Of a stretch of 64,000 nt of DNA, positions 9,957-18,436 are shown one piece after another. Every line of letters starts with the position of its first letter. Within the stretch, counting starts at the first letter, position 1. Below the pieces are notes generated by a model that saw only the letters and a program-made list of their open reading frames with translations, was not told where the DNA came from and made no database searches. Source of the stretch: Nocardia mangyaensis (GTDB taxonomy: Bacteria > Actinomycetota > Actinomycetes > Mycobacteriales > Mycobacteriaceae); contig NZ_CP018082.1 in assembly GCF_001886715.1 (NCBI RefSeq), positions 2,790,001 to 2,854,000 of the forward strand, read 5' to 3'. Both the position numbers and the translations under genes were made by a program.

Positions 9957-11198
9957 ATGACCGAGCTGTCTCCCATCCTGAAGCAGGCCACGCCCGTGCG
10001 GGTCGACCACGGCGCGGGCTGCTACCTCTACGACGCCGACGGTCGCCGCTACCTGGATTTCACCGCAGGGATCGGCGTCACCAGCACCGGGCACTGCCAT
10101 CCCACCGTGGTGGCGGCGGCTCAGGCCCAGGTCGCCCGCCTGATCCACGGCCAGTACACGACGGTGATGCACAAGCCGCTGCTCGAGCTCACCGAGCGAC
10201 TCGGCGCCGTACTGCCCGAAGGTCTGGACACGCTGTTCTTCGCCAATTCCGGCAGTGAGGCGGTCGAGGCGGCACTGCGCCTGGTGCGCCAGGCCACCGG
10301 GCGCCCGAATGTGGTCGTCTTCCACGGCGGTTTTCACGGCCGCACCGTCGCCGCCGCGACCATGACCACCTCGGGGACCCGGTTCTCAGCGGGGTTCAGT
10401 CCGCTGATGTCGGGTGTGCACGTGGCCCCGTTCCCGACCGCCTACCGCTATGGCTGGAGCGAAGCCGAGGCCACCGACTTCGCGCTGCGCGAGCTCGACT
10501 ATCTGCTCGCCACCCTGACCTCGCCCGCGGAGACCGCCGCGTTCATCGTCGAACCGGTGCTCGGGGAGGGCGGCTACATCCCCGGCAACACCCGGTTCTT
10601 CCAGGGTCTGCGCGAACGCGCCGACCGGCATGGCATCCTGCTGGTCTTCGACGAGATCCAAACCGGCTTCGGCCGCACCGGAAAGTTCTTCGGCCATCAG
10701 CACTTCGACGTTCGTCCCGACGTGATCACCATCGCCAAAGGTCTGGCCAGCGGGTTCCCGCTGTCGGGCATCGCGGCATCGCGGGAACTGATGGCGAAGG
10801 CCTGGCCGGGCTCCCAAGGGGGCACCTACGGCGGCAACGCCGTGGCCTGTGCCGCCGCCGTGGCGACACTCGACGTCATCGAGGCCGAGGGCCTGGTCGA
10901 CAACGCGGCGGTCCGCGGAGCGCAGTTGCGCAGCGGCGTCGAACAGCTGGCCACCAAGGCAATCGGGGATGTTCGCGGTCTCGGGCTGCTCGTCGGAGCC
11001 GAATTCACCACGGCGACCGGTGAACCCGACACCGCGACGGCAACGGCCGCCCAGAAGGCTGCCGTCGACAAGGGGCTGCTGTTGCTCACCTGCGGTGCCC
11101 ACATGAACGTCGTGCGGATGATCCCGCCGCTGATCGTCACCGATACCCAAGTAGACGATGCGCTGGCGATCTGGTCGGAAGTCCTCGCCGAGCTGTAG
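9957..11198 (+). CDS. gabT: Class-III pyridoxal-phosphate aminotransferase (4-aminobutyrate aminotransferase-like)
   Basis: 413 residues; transfers the amino group from an omega-amino acid to 2-oxoglutarate or pyruvate. Motifs: YLDFTAGIGVTSTGHCHP, FFANSGSEAVEAALRL (phosphate contact), VVFHGGFHGRTVAAATMT (aromatic/His stacking region), FIVEPVLGEGGYIPG, LLVFDEIQTGFGRTGKFFG (Asp to the pyridine N), and TIAKGLASGFPLSGI with the Schiff-base Lys. The ATG at 9957 has GGGGAG at 8-bp spacing; a TTG one codon earlier is less likely. Followed after 48 bp by the DUF3830 gene on the same strand. Sequence fits GABA/5-aminovalerate aminotransferases, but substrate is not proven by motifs. Confidence 0.88.
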   Translation: MTELSPILKQATPVRVDHGAGCYLYDADGRRYLDFTAGIGVTSTGHCHPTVVAAAQAQVARLIHGQYTTVMHKPLLELTERLGAVLPEGLDTLFFANSGSEAVEAALRLVRQATGRPNVVVFHGGFHGRTVAAATMTTSGTRFSAGFSPLMSGVHVAPFPTAYRYGWSEAEATDFALRELDYLLATLTSPAETAAFIVEPVLGEGGYIPGNTRFFQGLRERADRHGILLVFDEIQTGFGRTGKFFGHQHFDVRPDVITIAKGLASGFPLSGIAASRELMAKAWPGSQGGTYGGNAVACAAAVATLDVIEAEGLVDNAAVRGAQLRSGVEQLATKAIGDVRGLGLLVGAEFTTATGEPDTATATAAQKAAVDKGLLLLTCGAHMNVVRMIPPLIVTDTQVDDALAIWSEVLAEL

Positions 11199-11246
11199 CG
11201 CTCGCACCGACCCCGCGCCCTCGCACCGCACAGGAAGCAGGACCCG

Positions 11247-11741
11247 ATGGCCCGCTACATGAGCATCACCCTCACCAAAGCCGGCATCACCTGCCGCGCC
11301 CGCCTCCTCGACGACGAAGCACCGCTCACCTGCGCCGCCGTCTGGGACGCGCTCCCACAGGAGGGCGACGCCTTCCACGCCAAATACGCCCGCAACGAGG
11401 TCTACACCCTGGTACCCCGCATCACCGCGGCCCCACATCGCGAAAACCCCACCGTCACACCGATTCCCGGCGACGTCTGCCTCTTCGACTTCGAACCCTG
11501 GGAAATCGGCAACCCCGCCTACGGCTACGAACCCGGTTCCGCCGCCCACCACGCCCAGGGCGCCACCGACCTGGCCCTGTTCTACGGCCGCAACAACCTC
11601 CTGATCAACGGCGACCTCGGCTGGGTCCCCGGCAGCGTCTTCGCCACCATCGAAGATGGCTTACCCGACCTCGCCACCGCCTGCAACGGACTGTGGCTCA
11701 GCGGCGTCGAGGGCGAGACCCTGTCCTTCGCCCGCGCGTGA
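11247..11741 (+). CDS. DUF3830 family protein
   Basis: A 164-residue soluble protein. The opening ISITLTKAGITCRARLLDDEAPLTCAAVW and the later TPIPGDVCLFDFEP and DLALFYGRNNLLIN match the small cyclophilin-like DUF3830 family, whose biochemical role is unsettled; family members are repeatedly found beside Asp/Glu-racemase-like proteins, hydroxyacid dehydrogenases and amidases, exactly the company seen here. Probably in one transcript with the aminotransferase 48 bp upstream (SD GGAAGCAGGA before ATG at 11247). Its stop codon overlaps the start of the HD-domain gene (GTGA). An accessory or binding role in the cluster's pathway is inference. Confidence 0.8.
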   Translation: MARYMSITLTKAGITCRARLLDDEAPLTCAAVWDALPQEGDAFHAKYARNEVYTLVPRITAAPHRENPTVTPIPGDVCLFDFEPWEIGNPAYGYEPGSAAHHAQGATDLALFYGRNNLLINGDLGWVPGSVFATIEDGLPDLATACNGLWLSGVEGETLSFARA

Positions 11742-12454
11742 ATCCGGAACCAGATGCGCCGGTCGTGGCTTTCCAGTGCGTTGTCAGCGGCCGGGTGGAC
11801 GCCCCGCCGCGGCTGGCTGCACACTTGCGGGCGGTTCATGACGTGGCCTGCCAGCTGGCCGAGTGGCTGAAGACCACTTACGACACAGTGCAATTCGATG
11901 CCGATGCGGTGTTGTTCGGTGCGGCCACCCACGACATCGGGAAGATCCTCCACCCTGCCGAACTGTCCGGCCCGGGCTCAGCGCACGAAGCCGACGGGCA
12001 CCAACTTCTGCTCGACCTTGGAGTGCACGACAGCGCTGCGCGGTTCGCGCGTACCCATGCCGCCTGGACCGAACCCGACATCGGCATGGACGACCTCCTT
12101 GTCGGTCTCGCCGACAAGATCTGGAAGGCCAAGCGGGTTCCCGAGCTCGAACAGCTCATCGTGGAGCGGGTGGCCGCGGTCAGCGGGCAAGAACCCTGGC
12201 AGGTCTTCATGATGCTCGACGAAGAACTCGACAGGATCGCGGCCGAGGCCGATCAGCGATTGGCCTTCCAGGCCGCCTACCCGATCACGACAGCCAAGCC
12301 GGAACCTATGACAGACTACCGGCGGATAGCCACACACAGCGCGCCCTCGTCGGCAGAGGAGTGCGGTGGCGGCTGGTGCGGCGGCCCTTGGGATCCCGCA
12401 GAGCGCCAACTCCATCGCCAAAGTTCGCGGTGTTGGCTACCTTCAGCTCCATGA
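11738..12454 (+). CDS. HD-domain protein, probable metal-dependent phosphohydrolase
   Basis: 238 residues from a GTG at 11738 that overlaps the DUF3830 stop (GTGA), suggesting translational coupling. The HD signature is present: HLRAVHDVACQLAEWL (first His), then AVLFGAATHDIGKILHP (His-Asp pair and the GK), then RFARTHAAWTEPDIGMDDLL and LADKIWKAKRVPELEQLI, as in small HD hydrolases acting on nucleotides or phospho-compounds. The substrate is unknown. The last about 45 residues (after ITTAKPEPMTDYRR) are rich in Gly/Trp/Ser and look non-conserved, so the native C-terminus may have been altered. Whether it belongs to the catabolic cluster or to the inserted block is unclear. Confidence 0.7.
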   Translation: MNPEPDAPVVAFQCVVSGRVDAPPRLAAHLRAVHDVACQLAEWLKTTYDTVQFDADAVLFGAATHDIGKILHPAELSGPGSAHEADGHQLLLDLGVHDSAARFARTHAAWTEPDIGMDDLLVGLADKIWKAKRVPELEQLIVERVAAVSGQEPWQVFMMLDEELDRIAAEADQRLAFQAAYPITTAKPEPMTDYRRIATHSAPSSAEECGGGWCGGPWDPAERQLHRQSSRCWLPSAP

Positions 12455-12633
12455 TCTATCCAGGCAGGGATTCGGCTTCGCGAGTGGCGCAGCTGGCGGA
12501 CAACACATAATCGGCAGTACAGGATATCGTCTTGCGCCGGTCTGCCTACGTCGTCGTTGCACCAAGCCTGAGACCTTCTACGGGCTGCGGCAGGGTGCGG
12601 TGCAGTGACGGGGCATTGGCGATGCTGGTGCCG

Positions 12634-13572
12634 TCAGATCAGCTCCGGCGGAAGTGCCAACGACGGGACGAGTGCTGCCAGGTCGACCAGCTCGATGCGT
12701 CGGCCGTGAACACGAACGAAATCCGCGACGGTGAAATCGCTCGCAGGTCCGAAATGTTGCTCGAACCGGGCTCTGGTGTGCGGAGACGACCGGCCGAGCG
12801 CCCACGCGATCGTCGACTTGGAGGCCGTAAGAAACTTGACAGGCAACGCACCGACGACGAAAAGCTGAGCGCGCCGACCACTTTCATCGAGTGCCAAGTG
12901 GACCAGGTCGGAGACGACACCTCGCTTGCGCATGGTGTCGGCCCCTTTCCACTGCGCGACTTTGAACTCGGCGATCCGACGATCTGTTTCCAGATCGAAC
13001 GGCCGCGACGGATCATTTCCCGCTCCCAGGGAGGGCCGTCGGATGACAGCCTCTCCTTCTTCCAAGATGGCGGGTAGCACGCGTGCGATGACGGTCGCAT
13101 GAATGACGTCGTTGAGGCGCCCGACGTGTGCGCGCACAGCCAGCGCGGCGTCAAGAAGGTCGTCGCTGAATCCGTACCTGGTGGTCACGTCACGACTCGC
13201 CTCAGATCCAGCATGCTGGAGATCAGCTTCCGCGGCAGCGAGGTGCGCTGTCAGGTCGTGGTCGGCGAGAAACCGCGACAGCGTCGCGAATGACCCGGCC
13301 AATTCATCGATGCCACCGGATCGGGCGGAGGATTCCGCCCGATCACCCTCGGCCTGCGGCGGCGTGTAGACGCTGGTGGACAGCCCCAACCGGCGCAGCT
13401 CCGCGAGGGCACGATGCGACGTATATGCCGAGCGTGGCAACCCGGTGATCAGCTGATACACCTGCTTGGGCGGATAGCGTCTGTTCGCGACAATCACCCA
13501 ATGCTCGCGGATCGGCTCAGGTTCAACCCTGCTGATCATTTCGAACACCGAAGGCTCGATCGGTTCTTCCAT
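12634..13572 (-). CDS. Putative PD-(D/E)XK nuclease with N-terminal recognition-like domain
   Basis: 312 residues, not assigned to a named family. The N-terminal section HWVIVANRRYPPKQVYQLIT followed by GLPRSAYTSHRALAELRRLG resembles a small domain I associate with restriction-type nucleases (inference). The middle of the protein is helical. Residues about 168-210 read AILEEGEAVI, then PFDLETDRRIAEFKVAQWKG, which has the spacing of a PD-(D/E)XK active site: Glu174, Asp193, Glu202-x-Lys204. The C-terminal 100 residues follow as a beta/alpha core (RAQLFVVGALPVKFLTA). No methyltransferase or helicase lies beside it, so it would be a stand-alone enzyme. Ribosome site is weak; codon usage is less G+C-rich than its neighbours. 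Confidence 0.5.
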   Translation of the reverse strand: MEEPIEPSVFEMISRVEPEPIREHWVIVANRRYPPKQVYQLITGLPRSAYTSHRALAELRRLGLSTSVYTPPQAEGDRAESSARSGGIDELAGSFATLSRFLADHDLTAHLAAAEADLQHAGSEASRDVTTRYGFSDDLLDAALAVRAHVGRLNDVIHATVIARVLPAILEEGEAVIRRPSLGAGNDPSRPFDLETDRRIAEFKVAQWKGADTMRKRGVVSDLVHLALDESGRRAQLFVVGALPVKFLTASKSTIAWALGRSSPHTRARFEQHFGPASDFTVADFVRVHGRRIELVDLAALVPSLALPPELI

Positions 13573-13947
13573 TCCCGAGAGGTTTCACCACCACCGGCGC
13601 GCACGGCAACCGCTGACAGTGAATTGCGCCGACCAGACGCACAACCAGCGGCATGAGCGTGTGTTGGCCATGTGTTCGATCCATGCGCGAGGCGTCCAGC
13701 GCGGGCTCATGATTCCAGCCTCCCCGCACCTGGCGGACTCCACCACGATGCGAGCGGTCAGGGGCAGGTTCCGGCACCTGCGGTGACGAGCGTGCGCAGC
13801 GTGTCCGCAGTGAATTCGTCCATTGGATAGAACAATTCGATTGCCCGGGCAATCGAACAACCATGCACGGAAGATCGGCACTACGGCGCGTCCATGGGTC
13901 GTGGTCCGTGCACGATGAGGTGTCACTCGTGGCGGAAGTCGCCGAGG
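13573..13947. other. No gene seen
   Basis: About 375 bases between the putative nuclease start and the end of the papain-like gene. Frames exist on both strands without recognisable motifs. The self-complementary patch near 13840 (TTGCCCGGGCAA) is a short palindrome without evident role. Confidence 0.4.
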
Positions 13948-14604
13948 TCAGTGTTCGGGAAAGTGCACCGTGATCTCCCCGCCGAGGTGATACCCGCCGG
14001 CCAAGCGCAGGTTGTCGCCACTCCAAAACCTGCCCGGGTCATACCAATTCGGACGTCTGTTCGGCAACAAGCCCATGGCCTCATACGTCATGGCGACGAT
14101 CTCCGCGCAGTAGGCGTTCTCCAGACCGGCTTGTTCGGATTCGCGCTGTTTCGACCGCTTCGGTACCGGCACCCGGCCCAGCAACCAGCGCCCCGCCAGC
14201 GCGCCGGTGGAGGGGAAGGGCATACCGTCCAGCCTTGCCACCACCCGCAGTGCTGCATCCTCCATCTCGCGGGTCACCGGCCGATCCAACTGACGCATCC
14301 ACGCCTGTTGCCCGTACTCCTGGCTCCACCGGATGACCGCAGCCCGCAGGTCGTGTAGCTGGGCTCCGCGATGGTGGCTACCCGACCAGATATCCGGTAG
14401 TGCCCGACCGAGCTCGGCATGCCAAATCAGCGCCGGTAGGTCATCGATGACCACTGCCATGCCGACGTGGTTCACCGGACTGTTGGTCAATCCCCGGATC
14501 GCGCGATCGGCGCGAGAATGCCCGCGAAACAACCATAGATCCCCCGTTCGCGTCAGCTCTGCTGCTTCGTCCAAGCCGATACTTATCGGCGTTTCGTCTG
14601 GCAC
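13948..14604 (-). CDS. YiiX/NlpC-P60-like papain-fold protein (putative)
   Basis: 218 residues from a GTG at 14604. The order of motifs is that of permuted papain-like enzymes: a Gly-Asp-Leu-W-L-F-R start strand (TRTGDLWLFRGHSRADRAI), NSPVNHVGMAVVIDDLPALI with the candidate catalytic His, and later ENAYCAEIVAMTYEAMGLLP with the candidate catalytic Cys (C-A-E-I/L-V is usual in the group). Such proteins act as amidases or lipid hydrolases; substrate unknown. No signal peptide is visible. Divergent from the small membrane protein at 14623, only 18 bp away, so both share one promoter region. Confidence 0.6.
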   Translation of the reverse strand: MPDETPISIGLDEAAELTRTGDLWLFRGHSRADRAIRGLTNSPVNHVGMAVVIDDLPALIWHAELGRALPDIWSGSHHRGAQLHDLRAAVIRWSQEYGQQAWMRQLDRPVTREMEDAALRVVARLDGMPFPSTGALAGRWLLGRVPVPKRSKQRESEQAGLENAYCAEIVAMTYEAMGLLPNRRPNWYDPGRFWSGDNLRLAGGYHLGGEITVHFPEH

Positions 14605-14622
14605 AGCGACTAGCCTAGGCGC

Positions 14623-14820
14623 ATGCGCTGGTGGAAGATATTGGGTCTGGCCGGGACCGCGGGTGTCGCGGCGACCGGGGTGGTCATCGTGCGGGCCGAA
14701 CGCAAACGTCGCGCATACACCCCGGACCAGGTCCGCGAGCGGCTGCACGCGCGCCTCGGCGACAAATCCAACCGGCCGAACTCCACCACGCCAGTCGACG
14801 ACGGCAGCGAGCACTACTGA
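14623..14820 (+). CDS. Small single-pass membrane protein
   Basis: 65 residues: MRWWKILGLAGTAGVAATGV followed by VIV and a basic stop-transfer RAERKRR, then a short hydrophilic cytoplasmic tail. This organisation (one N-terminal transmembrane helix, positive-inside junction, acidic end) is typical of conserved small actinobacterial membrane proteins of unknown function. It starts 18 bp from the divergent papain-like gene. The role is unknown; coding nature is supported by composition and by the clean membrane-helix pattern. Confidence 0.6.
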   Translation: MRWWKILGLAGTAGVAATGVVIVRAERKRRAYTPDQVRERLHARLGDKSNRPNSTTPVDDGSEHY

Positions 14821-14836
14821 ACGAAAGAGTGCGCCA

Positions 14837-15199
14837 TTACTGATGGTCTCGTGACTGCGCTGCGAGTATCGCGGCCGCGACGGATGTGGGATGGAGCTCC
14901 ACCACCACCACGTCGTCGCCGTCGAGGTGGCCGCGTTCAGAGATCGCCAACCCGATGAGGGCCAGCTCCGCGGCGCGGTCTCGTATGGCGTATTGGTCGG
15001 GGGTTTCCTCACCGGTCTCACCGGTTTCGTCGCGATTCCAGGCGGCGACGGCTGCCTCGGCCAACGCGATGGGCAGGCGAATGGAGACCCGCTGGACCCG
15101 AGGGGCAATCCACGCACCGATTGCGGCGAGCACGTTCGAATCGTCGAGGTACCTGGCGTGCGCCTCTTGCTCGGTCACGCGGGGAGCGTACGCAGCCAC
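14837..15199 (-). CDS. Hypothetical protein
   Basis: Up to 120 residues; GTG at 15199 or at 15178 (VTEQEAHARYLDDSNVLAAI), neither with a strong ribosome site. The sequence is alpha-helical and Ala-rich: QRVSIRLPIALAEAAVAAWN, then TPDQYAIRDRAAELALIGLA and ELHPTSVAAAILAAQ. No transmembrane helix or known motif. It ends facing the small membrane protein gene (convergent, 16 bp) and starts just after the amidase end. I cannot assign a function. Confidence 0.55.
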   Translation of the reverse strand: MAAYAPRVTEQEAHARYLDDSNVLAAIGAWIAPRVQRVSIRLPIALAEAAVAAWNRDETGETGEETPDQYAIRDRAAELALIGLAISERGHLDGDDVVVVELHPTSVAAAILAAQSRDHQ

Positions 15200-15220
15200 A
15201 GAAGTGTGCGCGAACCCTTT

Positions 15221-16621
15221 TCAGCTGTTCAGCACGAACTCGGCGTGCCGGGCGACCGCGAGGATCAGGTCGTCGGAGTGGCGCGGCCCAACGATCTGCA
15301 AGCCGACCGGCAGCCCGGCGCGCGTCGTGCCGACCGGGATGCTGATGGCGGGCTGTTGGGTCATGTTGAACGGGTAGGTGAACGGGGTCCAGTCGGGCCA
15401 GCCGGTCAGCTCGCTGCCGGGTGGCACATCGTGGCCGGCTTCGAACGCGGTGATCGGCATGGTCGGGGTGATCAGGACGTCGTAAGCCATGTGGAAGTTG
15501 CCCATCGTGATGCCCATTTCGGCGGCGACGTGGCGGGCATCGAGATAGTCGATGGCGCTCACGGAGTCACCGCGGGCCCACACCTCGGCCAGACCGGGAT
15601 CCACCCGCTCGCGGGACCCGGCCGGGAACTTCGACAGCATGGTCGCCGCGCCCGCGGCCCACAGTGTCTCGAATGCCGCACGCGGATCGGCGAATCCGGG
15701 ATCGACGGCGTCGATGGTGAGATCGGCCTGGGCCAGCCGACCGACGGCGGCCTCGACGATGGCGGCGACCTCGGGATCGACGCGCGCGTAACCGAGCGTG
15801 GCGGAGTAGCCGACCGACAGCCCGCGCACATCCCGCTGCATCTGGCTGCGGAACGTCGTGAAAGTGGGCGCCAGTGCGGTCGGGTCGCGCGGATCGGGCA
15901 GCGAGAGGATGTCCATCAGCAGGGCCGCGTCCTCGACGGTGCGCGTCATCGGCCCGGCGTGCGCGAGCGGTCCGAACGGGCTGGCCGGGTAGAGCGGTAC
16001 CCGTCCGTGCGTCGGTTTGAAGCCGACGATGCCGCAGAACGAAGCGGGAATCCGGATGCTGCCGCCGCCGTCGGTGCCGACCGACACCGGCGTCATCCCG
16101 CCCGCCACCGCCGCCGCACTGCCACCGGACGAACCGCCTGCCGTCGTCGTGGGATCGGCCGGATTGCGGGTGATCCCGGTGAGCGGGCTGTCGGTGACGC
16201 CTTTCCACGCGATCTCCGGGGTGGTCGTCTTCCCGACGAACACCATCCCGTCCTCGCGCAGCCGGGCGGCGACCGGACTGTCCACCGTCCACGGCCCGCC
16301 CGCATCGACGCACGTGGAGCCGCGCAGCGTCGGCCAGCCTTCGGTCAGAAAGATGTCCTTGATCGAGATCGGCACACCGTCGAGCAAGCCGCGCGGATTG
16401 CCCGACTGCCAGCGCGCCTCGGAATCCTTGGCCTGCACGAGCGCACGATCGGGGTCGACCAGGCAGAAGGCGTTGAGCGCGCTATCGCGGGCGGCGATGG
16501 CGTCCAGGCAGGCTTGGGTGGCCTCGACGGGGGAGAGCAGCCCGGCCGCGTAGGCCGAGACCAATTGCACCGCGGTCATCGCGGTGGGGTCGGTGGGGCG
16601 ACCGGGATCGGGCTGTGTCAT
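15221..16621 (-). CDS. Amidase signature family enzyme
   Basis: 466 residues; hydrolyses a carboxamide using the Ser-cisSer-Lys triad. Visible: DGVPISIKDIFLTEGWPTLR (catalytic Lys at about 86), TTTAGGSSGGSAAAVAGGMT (cis-Ser region at about 160) and SVGTDGGGSIRIPASFCGIV (nucleophile Ser in GGSIR at about 185), then GFKPTHGRVPLYP. The C-terminus LPVGLQIVGPRHSDDLILAV is the normal family end. Paralogue identity (GatA versus catabolic amidase) favours catabolic: there is no gatB/gatC here and it lies 12 bp behind the D-2-hydroxyacid dehydrogenase in the same direction. Likely acts on an amide intermediate of the cluster's substrate; the compound is unknown. Confidence 0.85.
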   Translation of the reverse strand: MTQPDPGRPTDPTAMTAVQLVSAYAAGLLSPVEATQACLDAIAARDSALNAFCLVDPDRALVQAKDSEARWQSGNPRGLLDGVPISIKDIFLTEGWPTLRGSTCVDAGGPWTVDSPVAARLREDGMVFVGKTTTPEIAWKGVTDSPLTGITRNPADPTTTAGGSSGGSAAAVAGGMTPVSVGTDGGGSIRIPASFCGIVGFKPTHGRVPLYPASPFGPLAHAGPMTRTVEDAALLMDILSLPDPRDPTALAPTFTTFRSQMQRDVRGLSVGYSATLGYARVDPEVAAIVEAAVGRLAQADLTIDAVDPGFADPRAAFETLWAAGAATMLSKFPAGSRERVDPGLAEVWARGDSVSAIDYLDARHVAAEMGITMGNFHMAYDVLITPTMPITAFEAGHDVPPGSELTGWPDWTPFTYPFNMTQQPAISIPVGTTRAGLPVGLQIVGPRHSDDLILAVARHAEFVLNS

Positions 16622-16633
16622 GGCGGGGCTCCT

Positions 16634-17599
16634 TCAGCCGGGCACGTACCCGAGCGTTTTGTCGACAACGTTGTCCAGTGGCAGACCCGCTGTCCACCTG
16701 CCGAAGTTCTCGGTGAACGTGCGCACGATCTCGGTGCGCCAGCCACGGAAATCCCCCGAATTGTGTGGTGTGAGAACCACATTCGGCAGATCCCACAGCG
16801 GGTGACCGACAGGTAGCGGTTCCGGGTCGACCACGTCCAGCGCGGCCCCGGCGATCGAGCCGTCGGTGAGGGCGGACACGAGATCGTCGGTAACCACGGA
16901 TTCCCCGCGCCCGACGTTGACAAACATGGCATGCGGTTTCATCGCCGCGAACGCGGCGGCGTCGAACATGTGCCTGGTCTGCGCGGTGAGCGGCGCGATC
17001 GAGATCACGTAGTCGGCGCCGGGCAGTTCGGCGAGCAGATCGTCGCTGACGGTGCCGAAATCGGGATCGCCGGTGCGGGCGCGACGCCCGACCCCGCGCA
17101 CTGTCATCCCCACGGCGCGCAACAGTCGTGCGATGGTGCGCCCGATCGCGCCGGTGCCGACGATCAGTGCCGTCGCCCCGTGCACGCGTTCGGATTCGCG
17201 GTGGCGCCACTCGTGCCGCTGCTGCAACCGGATCGAGCCCGGCAGATCCTTCGCGAACGAGATGATCTGCCCGAGCACATATTCGGCGATGGCGGAGTCG
17301 AACACGTTGCGGGTGTTGGTGACCACCACCTCGGAGGCGCGCAGCTCCGGGAACATCACCGGATCCACGCCGACGCCGCCCATGTGCAACCAGCGCAGCC
17401 GGTCGGCGGCGTGCCAGGCGCCCGGTACGGCGCGGGTCTGGAAGTCGTAGACGAACAACACATCGGCGCCACGCAGCGCATCGGCGAGCCCGTCGGCCTC
17501 TGTGTAGCGCACGGCGGCGCGCTGGGCGACCGGGGCCATGAGGTCCGATGCGGGCACACTGTCACGATGTAGGACGGTGACAATCGGCCCGTTTTCCAC
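16634..17599 (-). CDS. D-2-hydroxyacid dehydrogenase, NAD(P)-binding
   Basis: 321 residues; interconverts a 2-oxo acid and the D-2-hydroxy acid. Rossmann motif ALIVGTGAIGRTIARLLRAV (about 140-160), substrate Arg region ISIAPLTAQTRHMFDAAAF, then MFVNVGRGESVVTDDLV (catalytic Arg neighbourhood), LDVVDPEPLPVGHPLWDLPN (Glu) and VVLTPHNSGDFRG (catalytic His). The family is the glyoxylate/hydroxypyruvate reductase-like group. A GTG at 17599 is used, 28 bp from the operator copy at 17627. Divergent from the first racemase-like gene and probably the first gene of an operon with the amidase. The start of the coding sequence agrees with family length (310-330). Confidence 0.85.
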   Translation of the reverse strand: MENGPIVTVLHRDSVPASDLMAPVAQRAAVRYTEADGLADALRGADVLFVYDFQTRAVPGAWHAADRLRWLHMGGVGVDPVMFPELRASEVVVTNTRNVFDSAIAEYVLGQIISFAKDLPGSIRLQQRHEWRHRESERVHGATALIVGTGAIGRTIARLLRAVGMTVRGVGRRARTGDPDFGTVSDDLLAELPGADYVISIAPLTAQTRHMFDAAAFAAMKPHAMFVNVGRGESVVTDDLVSALTDGSIAGAALDVVDPEPLPVGHPLWDLPNVVLTPHNSGDFRGWRTEIVRTFTENFGRWTAGLPLDNVVDKTLGYVPG

Positions 17600-17626
17600 A
17601 TTGACACCGTAAGTTCAGATCGTATG

Positions 17627-17642
17627 ATTGTCAACAATCCGA
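17627..17642. promoter_or_regulatory. Palindromic operator candidate, copy 2
   Basis: ATTGTCAACAATCCGA, identical to 9916-9931, located between the divergent hydroxyacid dehydrogenase (start 17599) and first racemase-like gene (start 17686). Best candidate binding site for the GntR/FCD regulator encoded at 19155. Confidence 0.65.
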
Positions 17643-17685
17643 TCGTGTTCGGAGGTCCGCCCGGCTGAGCGCGAGAGGGGCCGCT

Positions 17686-18426
17686 GTGGAGTTCAGCTTC
17701 CCGGACATCGACGGGCCGGTAGCCCAACGAGGCATCGGCGTGATCGCGCCGTTCGACCTCGCCCTGGAACGGGAACTGTGGCGGTGGGCGCCCCTCGAGG
17801 TGAGTCTGCACCTGGCCCGCACCCCCTATGAACCCGTGCCGGTGTCGCTGGCCATGGCCGAGTTGGTGTCGAACCCGCTGCACCTGACCGCGGCCACCCA
17901 CGACGTGCTGCACGTGGAACCGGAAGTCGTCGCCTACCTGTGTACTTCGGGCAGTTTCATCAACGGCCTCGCCTACGAACGGTCACTGCGGGAAACGATC
18001 TGCCTGGCCGGGGCACCCGACGCGGTGACCACCTCGGGCGCGCTGGTGGAAGCGATCAAGCACCTCAACATCACCCGCATGTCGGTCATCACCCCCTACG
18101 ACGAGATTCTCACCGGCAAGCTGCGCGAGTTCCTCGACGAGGCCGGCTGCACCACGATCAGGTCCGATCACCTCGGGCTCGGCGGCGGCATCTGGAAGGT
18201 CAACTACCGCACCATCGCCGAACGGATACTGCGCGCCGACGACCCGCGCTCGGAAGCGATCTTCGTCAGCTGCACCAATCTGCCGACCTACGACGTGATC
18301 GAACCCCTCGAACAGGCGCTCGGCAAACCCGTCCTCACTGCCAACCAACTGACCATGTGGGCCTGCCTCGGCCGAATGAAACTGCCGATGATGGGGCCAG
18401 GGAAATGGCTCCTCGATGTCTTCTGA
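17686..18426 (+). CDS. Asp/Glu racemase superfamily protein, maleate isomerase-like
   Basis: 246 residues. The start QRGIGVIAPFDLALERELWRW is diagnostic of the maleate isomerase/arylmalonate decarboxylase branch. Both catalytic Cys are in place: VVAYLCTSGSFINGL (Cys86) and AIFVSCTNLPTYDVI (Cys196). A two-Cys enzyme of this type isomerises maleate-like or racemises small carboxylates by 1,1-proton transfer or Cys addition. It is the first gene of a three-gene run (racemase-like, racemase-like, GntR) transcribed away from the hydroxyacid dehydrogenase, with operator copy 2 44 bp upstream. GTG start; GCGAGAGGGGCC upstream is a purine-rich site. The precise substrate is unknown. Confidence 0.8.
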   Translation: MEFSFPDIDGPVAQRGIGVIAPFDLALERELWRWAPLEVSLHLARTPYEPVPVSLAMAELVSNPLHLTAATHDVLHVEPEVVAYLCTSGSFINGLAYERSLRETICLAGAPDAVTTSGALVEAIKHLNITRMSVITPYDEILTGKLREFLDEAGCTTIRSDHLGLGGGIWKVNYRTIAERILRADDPRSEAIFVSCTNLPTYDVIEPLEQALGKPVLTANQLTMWACLGRMKLPMMGPGKWLLDVF

Positions 18427-18436
18427 ATGGAGTGAG

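Noticed and set aside
16660..16673. TTGTCGACAA, also a tNGTNNACNa match, upstream of the amidase
   Set aside because: It lies inside the hydroxyacid dehydrogenase coding sequence; the six fixed bases are expected about 15 times by chance in 64 kb, unlike the identical 16-mers.
14891..16816. 641-codon plus-strand frame
   Set aside because: Opposite the amidase and hydroxyacid dehydrogenase genes; composition is typical of an antisense frame.
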